Shown: positions 31,618 through 41,171 of the stretch, one piece after another
Layout: each line of letters starts with the position of its first letter
Numbering within the stretch: position 1 is the first letter of the stretch
NCBI RefSeq assembly: GCF_000328475.2
Contig: NC_026492.1
Span: 248,001-312,000, forward strand
Source of the DNA: Mycosarcoma maydis
Lineage: Eukaryota > Basidiomycota > Ustilaginomycetes > Ustilaginales
DNA: 64,000 nt
Direction of reading: 5' to 3'
The notes under the pieces: model-generated
What the model saw: only the letters and a program-made list of their open reading frames with translations
The model's database searches: none
What the model was told of the DNA's origin: nothing
Position numbers and translations under genes: made by a program

Positions 31618-32499
31618 TCAAAGAGAGAAGCCCATATCGCGTTCCTTCTTTCGATCCTTCTCCAACTTTTGTTCGAGCTTGGCAAACTCGTCCAACGCAA
31701 TTTCCTCTTCGGGATCCAAAACTTGTTCCACACCCTTGACTTCGGGAATGTAGTGCATCAGCATGCGTTCGATGCCCGACTTGAGTGTTACGGTGGACGA
31801 GTCGCAGCCACGGCAAGAACCTTTGAGTTTCACCTTGACGATCCCGTCCGTGTCTTCGCCGAAGCCGCGGTATTCGAGGTCTCCGCCGTCTTCCTGGATC
31901 GCTGGACGGACGCGGGTATCGAGGAGCTCCTTGATCATCGCTACTACTTCCGAGTCTGTGTCAAGGATGACGGTGTCCTGCGAGCCAGCTGCTGATTCGG
32001 GATCGGTGAACAGCGGGTGTCCTGAGGTGAAAAACTCCATGATGCTAGAGTAGATTTCGGGTTTCAGAATTGACCACTGGTGCTCAGCATCTTTACTGAC
32101 GGTGACAAAGTCAGGACCGTAAAACACGCTGACGACACCGGGAATGTTGAAAAGCTTCTTGGCGAGAGGTGAAGCCATGGACGAACGGGTATCGAGGAAT
32201 TCGTGTGTTCCTGATTCCATCACTTGACGACCCGGGAGGAACTTGAGCGAGTCTTCATTGGGAGTTGATTCAGTTTGGATGAACATGGTTCGTTTTTGAA
32301 TCTGCGAGGCAGACGTTGAGCGGATGGTGGCGACGCAAGGTGAGGCGGTTCGCGATCGAAGAAGCGTTGTTGCGGAAGAGGTGGTGATCATCGTACGTCG
32401 TGCCAAGGGTGCGACGCGGGCGAGATTGCTGCTGTTGCTGAACGCCGCAGCATAGCGAGCAGCTGAACGCAGCGTGCTTGTCCTGGTAGCCAATGTCAT
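31618..32499 (-). CDS. nfu1: Mitochondrial iron-sulfur scaffold protein Nfu1
   Basis: A 293-residue Nfu1 homologue, which helps deliver 4Fe-4S clusters to mitochondrial enzymes such as lipoate synthase and complex II. The first about 70 residues are rich in Arg, Ser and Ala ([20 protein letters not shown]), typical of a presequence. An Nfu N-domain spans about 71-160 ([39 protein letters not shown]). The NifU C-domain spans about 185-270, with the cluster-binding CxxC in [20 protein letters not shown] and [14 protein letters not shown] before it. A charged tail follows. The open frame begins at 32520 with TTG; the first ATG is 32499. Divergent from the enoyl-CoA hydratase gene, which has a 430-bp shared upstream region. 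Confidence 0.95.
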   Translation of the reverse strand: MTLATRTSTLRSAARYAAAFSNSSNLARVAPLARRTMITTSSATTLLRSRTASPCVATIRSTSASQIQKRTMFIQTESTPNEDSLKFLPGRQVMESGTHEFLDTRSSMASPLAKKLFNIPGVVSVFYGPDFVTVSKDAEHQWSILKPEIYSSIMEFFTSGHPLFTDPESAAGSQDTVILDTDSEVVAMIKELLDTRVRPAIQEDGGDLEYRGFGEDTDGIVKVKLKGSCRGCDSSTVTLKSGIERMLMHYIPEVKGVEQVLDPEEEIALDEFAKLEQKLEKDRKKERDMGFSL

Positions 32500-32929
32500 G
32501 TTCCCGAATTGATTCACCAAAACTCATTAATGGTGGTGAGAAAAGTGGTACCAGCTTGAGGTGGAGGCTCCAAGTCACACCGTCACTGGAGTGGCGAAGC
32601 GCAGTTGAAAGCTTCGCATTTGTCACCCAACTCAGCCAACCACAAAACAGATTTCGAAACAAATTTAAGTTACCTTACTTAGAATTTACGGATAAGTCAG
32701 TATTATGTAAGCAGGCTTGGTCTGTGCCGACTAGTAGCGTCGAGGCGATTTTCACGGGTTTTCCGGTTGAAACGCATTCCGATGGAGCCGATGGTGCTTT
32801 GCAGCGTGAAGGTGAGTGAGTCGCTTGGGCCATGCCTGTGCTGGCAGCCATGGTCCATCAACCTCGGCTTTGCAGTCAGAAGATTTGTTTCGCGACACCA
32901 TCATCTTCCCGTCCCGTAGCTCGCACAAG
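32500..32929. promoter_or_regulatory. Divergent promoter region of nfu1 and enoyl-CoA hydratase
   Basis: 430 bp that must hold both promoters. An AT-rich core at 32655-32710 (AAACAAATTTAAGTTACC) is the most promoter-like part. Unlike most spacers here it lacks clear ATTCACG-type repeats. Confidence 0.45.
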
Positions 32930-34054
32930 ATGTTGGCCTCAACCGTTCGCACCGCGCTTCGCACCAGCGCGCCCCGCATCGCTGCGCTCCCCTCCACACG
33001 CTGCCTGTCCACCTCGCTGCCGCGTCTTTCGTCGGCAACTGCCAAGGAATACCAAAACATCCTCGTCTCGTCGCCCGCCAAAGGCGTTACGCTGATCACG
33101 TTGAACCGACCTAAGGCGCTGAATGCACTCAATTCGGCGCTCTTCCACGAACTCAACGAAGCCACCGAGATCGCCGACAATGACCCTGAGGTCGGAGCTA
33201 TCGTCCTCACCGGATCCGAAAAGGCGTTCGCTGCGGGCGCCGATATCAAGGAGATGAAGGACAAGCAGTACGCTGATGCATACAAGACCAACTTCTTGGG
33301 TCACTGGACCAAGCTCACCACGGTGCGCAAACCGATCATTGCTGCTGTGAGCGGGTTCGCCCTTGGTGGTGGTTGCGAGTTGGCCATGATGTGAGTTTTC
33401 AAGACCACGCTCAAAAAAACGCAACCTTTATGTTTGCTGATGACTCTCTTTTGCTGATGCTTTGACACCCTCGCTTCGCTTCTGCCGCATCTGTTGTGAA
33501 TGCAGGTGCGATATCATCCTCGCTTCGCCCACAGCCAACTTTGGTCAACCTGAGATCAACCTCGGCGTCATTCCTGGCGCCGGTGGCACGCAACGTCTCA
33601 CCAAAGCTGTTGGAAAATCCACCGCCATGGAGATGGTACTCACGGGCCGCAACTTTAGCGCCGATGACGCCGAGCGTCGCGGCTTGATCTCGCGCGTCGT
33701 TCGCGAGGGAAGCGTCGTTGATGAAGCCGTCAAGGTCGCTTCCACCATTGCCAAAAAGGGTCAGATCGCTGTCCAGGCCGCCAAGGAAGGTGTCAATGCC
33801 TGTAAGTGTTTTGTCCTTCCCGCCCTTTGCTTTTGGTGCTTTGTTGAGAGGGAGTACGCTGTTGCTAATCCATTGTTTTCGTTCTGTATTGTCGATCGAC
33901 TGTCTTGGATCGCGAAATAGCCTTCGAGCTGAGCTTGCAAGAGGGAACTCGCTTCGAACGCCGTCTCTTCCAGAGTCTATTCGCTACCAAAGATCAGAAA
34001 GAAGGCATGGCGGCTTTCGCCGAAAAAAGGAAGGCCAACTTTACGCACGAGTAA
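32930..34054 (+). CDS. Mitochondrial short-chain enoyl-CoA hydratase
   Basis: A 296-residue crotonase-family enoyl-CoA hydratase (ECHS1 type), second step of beta-oxidation and branched-chain catabolism. Three exons: 32930-33390, 33506-33801 and 33921-34054; introns GTGAGT...GCAG and GTAAGT...ATAG. The N-terminal about 40 residues form a mitochondrial presequence ([20 protein letters not shown]). The oxyanion-hole segment [10 protein letters not shown] is present, and the catalytic glutamates fall at Glu150 ([11 protein letters not shown], rebuilt by splicing) and Glu170 ([17 protein letters not shown]), 20 residues apart as in the rat enzyme. The C-terminus ENDS in the usual [13 protein letters not shown] helix. 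No peroxisomal tripeptide. Confidence 0.95.
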
Positions 34055-34755
34055 GAAGCCATTTCTCCACGGGGCATTTCGAGCACATCAGAAAGCCGTC
34101 AGCGACAACCGCAATCACGAATGAATAATTAATTAACATTTAAACCTTCGCACTTACTCGTGACTCACAAGGCAATCACGAAACCAGTTGCATCATTCAC
34201 GATTCACACTCGTGACTACAATTTATTCTTTGAGGTCACGCGATGTGTGATTTCTCGTACGCTCGCGACTTTTCGACGCATAAGCGCACGGACTTGAGTC
34301 ATTTGCAGTTGTGGGTTGGACCCTGCGCAGTCCGCTGCCCATTTGTGCCTGTGTGACTAACGAATGCACTGGTCACACGGGCTGAGCCACTCTCTTCCCT
34401 CTGCTCTCTCTCTCGCTGGTTTGCGCTCCAAAAGAGCTTAACTTGTTTCGCTGAGCTTGTCGGAATGTGTGGGTCTACTCTCTCGCCTGCTGCTGAATCG
34501 GACCATTCGCGATTGAGGCTGTCATGTGCTGGAACACGGTGGTTGCGTGCTTCGGGCTGGAGCGTTGATCTGAGCGTGGGCCGCTCCAGCTTGTATTGGA
34601 CTAGGCAGAAGGTATAAGTACAGCACATGTTCAATCCTGTTTTCGTCGCCCAGCGTGCAGTACCTCAGTAGAACTTTGGACATCATAAAGGCCACATTCT
34701 TCTCACCGCCGACCGCCGTTTGAACGCTTTGAAAGACGCTTCGCAACCAACAACG
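34055..34755. promoter_or_regulatory. Intergenic region with a few ATTCACG-type repeats
   Basis: About 700 bp. Repeats lie at 34112-34125 (AATCACGAATGAATAATTAA) and 34195-34215 (ATTCACGATTCACACTCGTG). The rest shows no gene; a TC-rich tract is at 34395-34415. Confidence 0.45.
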
Positions 34756-35109
34756 ATGTCGACCAAACCGCGCAGCGATTCCTCGACTTCGACTTCATCC
34801 AACTCGTCCACCGACCCCTACGCCAACGCGTCGGTCTTCCGCTCTTCGCCCAACTACAAGTCGGACCAACTCGACGATCTTTCGCATGGCTCCACCGCCA
34901 AAGCACGTCGTTGGTCAGGTGCCAAGAAGAACCCGGGCGAAGGCCGATCGCACTTTGAAGTGAGGGCCACCTCGGCTGACCAGGTCAATGCTAGCAAAGA
35001 CGAAAGAAAGGTCAGCGTCAAGAAGAACAAGGATCTGCCCACCAGGGTCAAGAAGAACCATTCGCCCGACCAGGCGAGGAAGGTGTTGGAGGCTAGTGAG
35101 CGCGTGTAG
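34756..35109 (+). CDS. Small basic, disordered protein of unknown function
   Basis: A 117-residue single-exon frame from ATG 34756; the frame opens earlier at 34720 with TTG. The N-terminal 35 residues are Ser/Thr-rich (SDSSTSTSSNSSTDPYANAS), then DQLDDLSHGSTAKARRWSGA and a Lys/Arg-rich C-terminal half (KVSVKKNKDLPTRVKKNHSP). No domain, signal peptide or membrane segment is visible; the protein is probably intrinsically disordered. I do not recognise a family. Even codon composition and a clean, isolated frame between two real genes favour a true gene, but this needs transcript evidence. Confidence 0.55.
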   Translation: MSTKPRSDSSTSTSSNSSTDPYANASVFRSSPNYKSDQLDDLSHGSTAKARRWSGAKKNPGEGRSHFEVRATSADQVNASKDERKVSVKKNKDLPTRVKKNHSPDQARKVLEASERV

Positions 35110-35404
35110 AGCCTCGCACTAAACACAAGTCTGGTAACGTAGCCAGACTCTGCCACCTTGGACCCAAATTCATTTCACCCTTCACGTCGAGTCTTTGTCC
35201 ATGTCCGTTCGCAATGTGATTCCCGTCGTATTTGTCCCTCTCGTGTCTTTGTTGTAGCAATGTAAGCAGAAAAGCAAGTAAGTCAGTTATAGTTCACACT
35301 CTCGCGCGATCTTAATTTTACAGTCACACAATCTCCACCGCATTCCAGTCTATCAGACAAGGTCGTTTGTGCATTCTGTTCATTCCATCGTTCGTGCTGC
35401 GTCT

Positions 35405-38400
35405 TCAGCCCAAATCGGCATAGAAGCCGCTAGCATTCAGTCTCACCAAGAGCACTTCTACACTTGCGACGCCTTGTCTTTCGCGCTCTTGTACGCTCCT
35501 GCCTTCACGGTCGACGTCGAGAGTACGCAGATCTTGCTGCTGCTCCTGCACCAAACGCAGTTTCTCGGCTTCTACGTCTAGGCGGCGCTTTGCAGTTTCG
35601 CCTCGCATGTCGTCGGGGAGCGCAGCGGAGTTGGAAGCGTTGGTCGTAGTGGGCGAACGATCTTTGAGCATCGCCAACGCCTGGATGAGTACATCGAGGC
35701 GCGAGCGGAAGTAGCGGTGGAGGTTGTTGAAGTCGTCAAACGTCGGTGGCTCCACGGCGGTGGACCAAGGCGTATGGAAGTCGAGGCAGAGTTGTGAAAA
35801 GTCGAGAACGGTCTGCAACAGGTCGTTGACGATCGCGAGCAACGCCGCCTGTTTCGACTTGAGGAAGCAGGTCGAAAGCATCCGGTCCAGAACGCGTTCG
35901 TGATACCGTGCCAATGAAAAGACATCCTTGAGCTCCAACGACGACGTCATGAGTGCCGCGCGTTCCTCCTCTTCCAGCACTTCATCATCGAGATCTCCAT
36001 CTCCCGCTTCGGCCGGATCACCTTGAGCAGCAGCTGCGCTGCGACCGCGTGAACAAAGTTCGTCGCTCACCTCACGCTTGACCCTCTGCAATCGGTGCAT
36101 GAATCCACTCCAGTGCGATTCGATCCCTACCTCTTCCACGAACCCTCCAAAACAGTCTAAGAAATGGTTCAACTCCCATCGAAACTGCTGCATCACCGAA
36201 CGCGTGCGGAAGTCAAACGTGAAGGCTGCACTCGTCGATTTGAAGGTGCACGCCCAGGCTGACCTCATCGCCACTTTGCACCGTTTGATGCGTAGGAGCA
36301 TGTTCCATAAGCGTTGATAGCGAGATTGTGCCAGCTGCGTTAGGAGAGGCGAGATGAGCGGAGGTGGGTGAAATGACAAAGTGAGCCAGTCGAGCGCGTC
36401 AATCGACGAAGGGTCGGTCCATGTCGGCTTGGATCTGGGTTTTGTCTTGGACTTGGATCTAGTCGAAGATGAAGTGGAGCGGGGTTCGACGACAGCGAAG
36501 GACAAGCGTTCGTCGAGATCCTTGAATGCGAGCGAGATGGCATCTTCCGTTTTGCCAGTTCGATGTAATTTCTCCTCGTGCGCATGTCGCATACTCGAGA
36601 CCGTCTCGATGACAGCCGTGTTGAGCGCAGACGAAAGCAAACTGTCATTGGGTGGCCAAGCACCTTCTGCCGTCAATCTTTGATTCATGGCTACAACTGC
36701 GCGCCCTGAGCTTGCAGAAGCAGCGTCGAGAACACTGGCTTGGTCAACGTCGAACAGGCTCGACACCACTTGGCGCTCGAAATGAAGGCTTCCGAGCAAC
36801 AAGAAGCGCTTGCACGTCTCAAGGTAGGTGCCCAACCCGAGGTCTTGGAAAAAGACGCTGATGAGCGACATGTTGATGAGGCGCGCCCAGCTCTCGAACG
36901 GCGCGACAAGGCTAGCTTGGGTGACGCGGTCGAAGGCAGACTGTGAGATGGCGTCTTGCGCGTTGGGGGGGCACGCGGCGGAGGAGAGGTAGAGCACGAG
37001 CGATTCCTCTTGTTTCTTCGCCAGATCCGCTTTCGAAGACAGGAGCGGTTCTTGCTCAGTGTCTGTGAAGATCGCGGCGCTAAGCGTTGAATTAGTGACG
37101 CCGGGAAGGGAGGCAAAAAGCTGCGACATACGTGCAAGCTGGTCATCCACCGGGTCGAGGGGCGCTTCGTTGGTTTGAACTCTGCCCATGTGTTTGTCAG
37201 TCTCACCTGCCGGCTGAGGAAGCGCTGGTGACGAGTCGAGCGGCGAGGAAGTAGTGCTGAAAGTGCCTACACTTCCATCGATCGTCTTGCGTCGCTGTCT
37301 TCGCCATCGTACAATCTCGCGTTTGAACTGTAGGATGTGATCCTCAATGGCATCCACCTGCAATTTCGATTCCAACAATGACCAACGCCACGTCGGCAGG
37401 CTGACGCGCTTTGCAGAAGCTCTTTCTTGCGCGTTCAAGGACCATTGATGCACCAATGGATGATCTTGCGGAGCCGCCTTTTTGAGCAATCTCAGCGCCC
37501 TACCCGCTTCGAGGAACGCTCTGGCGTGACGAAAGGGCAGGAAGCTCGGTACAGCGGAAGGCTTTAGAGTGTATCCGACATCTTCCTCGCCTCTTTCATC
37601 TAGCGACCAGTCAACAACAGCACCGCTCCAAGGCGTAGAGATGTGAGCGGTATTGGAACTCGAGCCAGACTTGAGGACAGAAGGTCGATCATCGAGCTCG
37701 CCCGTCCGATCGGATTCAAAGCCAGGAAAGCCGACCCAGCGGGCAACCTGCTGACGCCATGTGACGCTGGTTCGATCGAGTAGATAGGCTAGGACGGCCG
37801 AGGGCAAGGATGACGCGCCGGAAGCAAGCGATGCAGCAAGATGAGCATGCAGATGCGAGAGGGTGGCGTGCGTGGATTCGAGCCAAGTGAGAGGACGAAA
37901 GGGCGGCGTTCGAGGCTGTCCACAAGAGAGAAGATTGCCGAGGTTTTTGAGAACAGCAAAGCAAGTCTCGAGCTCGGCATGCGCATTGAGTACGGCCGAG
38001 CATTTGACACTTGCAGAGGAGTTGCTGACGAGCGTTGATGACTGGGTTGCAAGCTCGGCCTTGAACCAAGTGACGACCGTGTCAAGCGCAGCAGCAAGCG
38101 CTGTGGCTTCACTGCACAAGGTTGCAGACGACCGATGTATGGCAAGTGTCCGATCGTCGATACGACGCAGAAGGGCGCCAATGTCGAGGAGAGGGCGAAT
38201 GACACTGTCCGAAGCGGCCTGGCTCCAACCTAAGATGCGCTCGGAGCCGATCCAGGGTTGCATCATGGCGGTTGGTAGTAGGGGTGGGGGATCTACATCA
38301 TCACCTGCTGCAGCCAACGATGCACGCAGTGTGGCCTGCTCCTTGTACCTCCTGCGCAGCTGCCGTACATTTTTGCAATGCTGAAGCGTAGCTGCCCACA

Positions 38401-39064
38401 CGAATGAGGCTGAGTCTGAATCCCACTGAAAGTGATCTGACGATGTGCCTGTCGTTGCTGTGTTGACGAGCGATCGCACGACGTCTTGGAGAGGATGTAC
38501 AGGCGCAAGGTGTTGATCCTGTGCTTGTGACCAGCTCTCTTCCAGTGGAAGCTCGTGTATTGCTTCCAAAACATCTTTTTGACTCGAGCTATACGATTCT
38601 GCTACGGCGAGATCTAGAACCCAGGGCTTAGCAGGTGGTCCTCGGAACTTGACTGATGCCGGTCTGAGGGGAGAATGGAGAGCGTCATCCCAGATGGAAG
38701 ACTCGAAAGAGTTCAGACTCGAATCGGACGCAGATCGATGCACGGTCCGTCTCGAAGGACCTGGCGAAGAGTCGAGATACCCATCCTTGTCAGCACCCAG
38801 CGATCGGAAAGGGGATGGATCATGAATCTGGGCTGACTCGAGCTGATGATGGGTCGTTCTTTTCGAAAAGGCGACTAGTACAGGGTCGAATCCAGGCTGA
38901 GGTTGTTCGACAAGTGGTTCGATGCGATACGTGTCAGCTTGAGTTTGCGAGACTGGTGAGAGAAGCGTCGACGAGACAAGCTGATCTCGAACCAGAGCCG
39001 ATTGCTCCAGGTTCAAGGATGGCAGAGGTGAAACCCTGAGCACGTCGAGCGGTTCGAATGTCAT
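35405..39064 (-). CDS. Gamma-tubulin complex component, GCP5/GCP6-type (Spc97/Spc98 family)
   Basis: A 1219-residue single-exon subunit of the gamma-tubulin ring complex that nucleates microtubules at spindle pole bodies. GRIP1-like sequence includes LARYLL-type segments such as AVLAYLLDRTSVTWRQQVAR and PSFLPFRHARAFLEAGRALR (around 415-530). The GRIP2 domain begins with ISVFFQDLGLGTYLETCKRF (about 740) and FLLLGSLHFERQVVSSLFDV, and continues with LISPLLTQLAQSRYQRLWNM, LLRIKRCKVAMRSAWACTFK, MQQFRWELNHFLDCFGGFVE and LARYHERVLDRMLSTCFL. The long, poorly conserved N-terminus and the insert between the GRIP motifs suit GCP5 or GCP6 rather than GCP2/3; which one I cannot tell. Starts at ATG 39064, divergent from the POLD2 gene. 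Confidence 0.82.
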   Translation of the reverse strand: MTFEPLDVLRVSPLPSLNLEQSALVRDQLVSSTLLSPVSQTQADTYRIEPLVEQPQPGFDPVLVAFSKRTTHHQLESAQIHDPSPFRSLGADKDGYLDSSPGPSRRTVHRSASDSSLNSFESSIWDDALHSPLRPASVKFRGPPAKPWVLDLAVAESYSSSQKDVLEAIHELPLEESWSQAQDQHLAPVHPLQDVVRSLVNTATTGTSSDHFQWDSDSASFVWAATLQHCKNVRQLRRRYKEQATLRASLAAAGDDVDPPPLLPTAMMQPWIGSERILGWSQAASDSVIRPLLDIGALLRRIDDRTLAIHRSSATLCSEATALAAALDTVVTWFKAELATQSSTLVSNSSASVKCSAVLNAHAELETCFAVLKNLGNLLSCGQPRTPPFRPLTWLESTHATLSHLHAHLAASLASGASSLPSAVLAYLLDRTSVTWRQQVARWVGFPGFESDRTGELDDRPSVLKSGSSSNTAHISTPWSGAVVDWSLDERGEEDVGYTLKPSAVPSFLPFRHARAFLEAGRALRLLKKAAPQDHPLVHQWSLNAQERASAKRVSLPTWRWSLLESKLQVDAIEDHILQFKREIVRWRRQRRKTIDGSVGTFSTTSSPLDSSPALPQPAGETDKHMGRVQTNEAPLDPVDDQLARMSQLFASLPGVTNSTLSAAIFTDTEQEPLLSSKADLAKKQEESLVLYLSSAACPPNAQDAISQSAFDRVTQASLVAPFESWARLINMSLISVFFQDLGLGTYLETCKRFLLLGSLHFERQVVSSLFDVDQASVLDAASASSGRAVVAMNQRLTAEGAWPPNDSLLSSALNTAVIETVSSMRHAHEEKLHRTGKTEDAISLAFKDLDERLSFAVVEPRSTSSSTRSKSKTKPRSKPTWTDPSSIDALDWLTLSFHPPPLISPLLTQLAQSRYQRLWNMLLRIKRCKVAMRSAWACTFKSTSAAFTFDFRTRSVMQQFRWELNHFLDCFGGFVEEVGIESHWSGFMHRLQRVKREVSDELCSRGRSAAAAQGDPAEAGDGDLDDEVLEEEERAALMTSSLELKDVFSLARYHERVLDRMLSTCFLKSKQAALLAIVNDLLQTVLDFSQLCLDFHTPWSTAVEPPTFDDFNNLHRYFRSRLDVLIQALAMLKDRSPTTTNASNSAALPDDMRGETAKRRLDVEAEKLRLVQEQQQDLRTLDVDREGRSVQERERQGVASVEVLLVRLNASGFYADLG

Positions 39065-39520
39065 GGCGGAATCGGCACAGCAGCAGTAGCTATGATGTGC
39101 AGCTCATCGTGCTTCGAATGGCGTATGGCGTAGGGATGCAAGGGCCGAGAAAAGAGACAAGGATGGGCAATCACGAATGGCAGAGGGCGAGGGCGAGGGC
39201 GAGGGCGAGGGCGAGGGCGAGGGCGAGCCAGAAAGGTGATAGAGCGGAAGTCGGGTTAGGCCCATCTGAAAAGGTGATTCAAAGGCGAAAAGGTGTTGGT
39301 CTCGTCACGCGGTGGTACAAATTTACGCGCGACTCCCGACTTGCACGGTGGCTTAATCAACGCGTCGCTCAGTCAGTTTCACAGTGCGCACATTCACGAT
39401 TGGTGATTCACGAGGCAAGATTCACGAATTCAGCTTAGAAGGTTGCTGTTCTTGCTGTGCTTCCCGTTGTTCCTCTTCTTCATCTCCGTGCCTTATCCTT
39501 ACCGAGGGCTGTCACCTGTC
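39065..39520. promoter_or_regulatory. Divergent promoter region with a (GAGGGC)n minisatellite
   Basis: 456 bp between the divergent gamma-tubulin-complex and polymerase-delta-subunit genes. It holds seven and a half tandem copies of GAGGGC at 39183-39227 and ATTCACG-type repeats at 39160-39175 and 39391-39430 (ATTCACGATTGGTGATTCAC). Confidence 0.6.
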
Positions 39521-41053
39521 ATGCCAGCAACGATCGAGCGGCAAACCGTCGCTCCACCCTCGGACGAAGCGACCGCCTCGGAGCTCTCCAAAGCCTTTTT
39601 GATGCCCCTTGGATCACGCTCGTACAGCAAGCAGTACGCCCAATTGTACGACTACCGTCTCGCCTATCTCAAGAAACGGGTCCTTGCCCGCGCCAAATCG
39701 CGCTGGATCGACAACTTTGACTCGTTCTTCCAGTCTCAATCCCAGCCGCTGTCGCAACTCGACTCATCCGATGCCGGACCGTCTTCCAACACGGTCAGGA
39801 TGGACGAACCGCCGAAATTCGTCGATCGAATCCTCGACGTTCGCCAAGGCGACATCTGCTATGTTGTAGGCAATCTCTACTGCGCCATGCCGCTCAAGCC
39901 AGATGTATTGGAGGATCTTACACGAGAGCAGTGGCTGGCACCACAGCCTGTACGATCCAAGTATGTCGATTACGCCAAAGATGAGCTGTTTATCGAAGAC
40001 CAGTCGGGTCGGGTCAAGTTGGTCGGTGAGGCTATTCGGGGCGGTACGGCTCTCAGGTCGATGCTCATCACCGGTGTTGTAGCCGCGGTGCTGGGGACAG
40101 AGACGCGCGCGGGTGACTTTGATGTAGTTGATGCGGTGTTCGCGTCTTTACCCAATCAGCCATCGACGAAGAAGAGCTTGCAAGATCCGAGCAGAACAAA
40201 GCATGCAGATGCATCGCAGGATCAGTGGGTGGTGCTGATGAGCGGTCTAGCCATCGGAGGCGAAGCGGCTCTCGAATCGCAACTTTCGATGCAGTTGCTC
40301 GTCGAGTACCTCACCGGCGAGCTTGGCGTCGACGCGGACCGAAGTAACGCCTCGAAAATCGTCGCTGCCGTGATCGCCGGTAACTCTCTCGCCCCTCCCA
40401 CACGCATCGAGGAAGAAGAGAAGCCCAAACGATACGGTCAAGATCAACCCAACTATTCGTCAGCACCCACGCTAGCGTTGGATCAGCTGCTGACCGATCT
40501 ATGCTCTGTCATGCCCGTCCACCTTCTTCCAGGCGAACGAGATCCCGCATCGGTGGCAGTACCGCAGCAACCCATCCACTTTGCGCTTCTGCCGCGCTCC
40601 GGCCGCTTCGACTCGCTGCACCGCCACACGAACCCGGCATGGATCAGCCTCGGCGATCGCAACCTGCTCGGTACATCGGGTCAGAACATTGACGACATCT
40701 TCAAGTACGTCGACGAATCCGACGACGCGCGCATCGAGATGGCGTTGCGCACGCTCGAGTGGGGTCACCTCGCCCCGACAGCGCCAGACACGCTTTGGTG
40801 CTACCCGTTCAAATCCACCGATCCGTTCGTGCTCAAGAACCGACCGGATGTGCTGATCGTAGGCAATCAGCCTGCGTACGCCAGTGCCGTGTATCGGTTC
40901 GACAGCGATGACGACGAGCAAAGCCAGGCGCCCGAATTGCAAAACGGATGCAGGGTAGTGCTGGTGCCCGAGTTTGCCAAGACTGGTCAGGTGGTCTGGC
41001 TCAATCTTGGCTCGCTCGAGACAAAGCTTGTTTGCATCGAGACACCATTTTGA
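39521..41053 (+). CDS. pol31: DNA polymerase delta small (B) subunit
   Basis: A 510-residue homologue of POLD2 / yeast Pol31 / S. pombe Cdc1, the regulatory B subunit that bridges the polymerase delta catalytic subunit to other subunits. The N-terminal region with KQYAQLYDYRLAYLKKRVL is typical of POLD2, followed by an OB-fold (VGNLYCAMPLKPDVLEDL, ELFIEDQSGRVKLVGEAI) and the inactive calcineurin-like phosphoesterase domain (WVVLMSGLAIGGEAALESQL, DLCSVMPVHLLPGERDPASV). The family motif SLGDRNLLGTSGQNIDDIFK near 400 is exact. The frame opens at 39443 with TTG and would add a hydrophobic leader, but the first ATG is 39521. Convergent with the F-box-like gene 118 bp away. Confidence 0.96.
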   Translation: MPATIERQTVAPPSDEATASELSKAFLMPLGSRSYSKQYAQLYDYRLAYLKKRVLARAKSRWIDNFDSFFQSQSQPLSQLDSSDAGPSSNTVRMDEPPKFVDRILDVRQGDICYVVGNLYCAMPLKPDVLEDLTREQWLAPQPVRSKYVDYAKDELFIEDQSGRVKLVGEAIRGGTALRSMLITGVVAAVLGTETRAGDFDVVDAVFASLPNQPSTKKSLQDPSRTKHADASQDQWVVLMSGLAIGGEAALESQLSMQLLVEYLTGELGVDADRSNASKIVAAVIAGNSLAPPTRIEEEEKPKRYGQDQPNYSSAPTLALDQLLTDLCSVMPVHLLPGERDPASVAVPQQPIHFALLPRSGRFDSLHRHTNPAWISLGDRNLLGTSGQNIDDIFKYVDESDDARIEMALRTLEWGHLAPTAPDTLWCYPFKSTDPFVLKNRPDVLIVGNQPAYASAVYRFDSDDDEQSQAPELQNGCRVVLVPEFAKTGQVVWLNLGSLETKLVCIETPF

Positions 41054-41171
41054 CACCAATAGAATCTCGCTCTAACGATCACTCAGCAACATCACACGCG
41101 GATTGCTTCAGCGATGCCAGCTGTAGCTGATGCATGGATTGGACCATTATTGAACGATTGTGTTGGCATTG

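Noticed and set aside
39443..39520. Hydrophobic N-terminal extension of the polymerase delta subunit (signal-peptide-like)
   Set aside because: It depends on a TTG codon as start and would put a replication factor in the secretory route; the ATG at 39521 fits the family.
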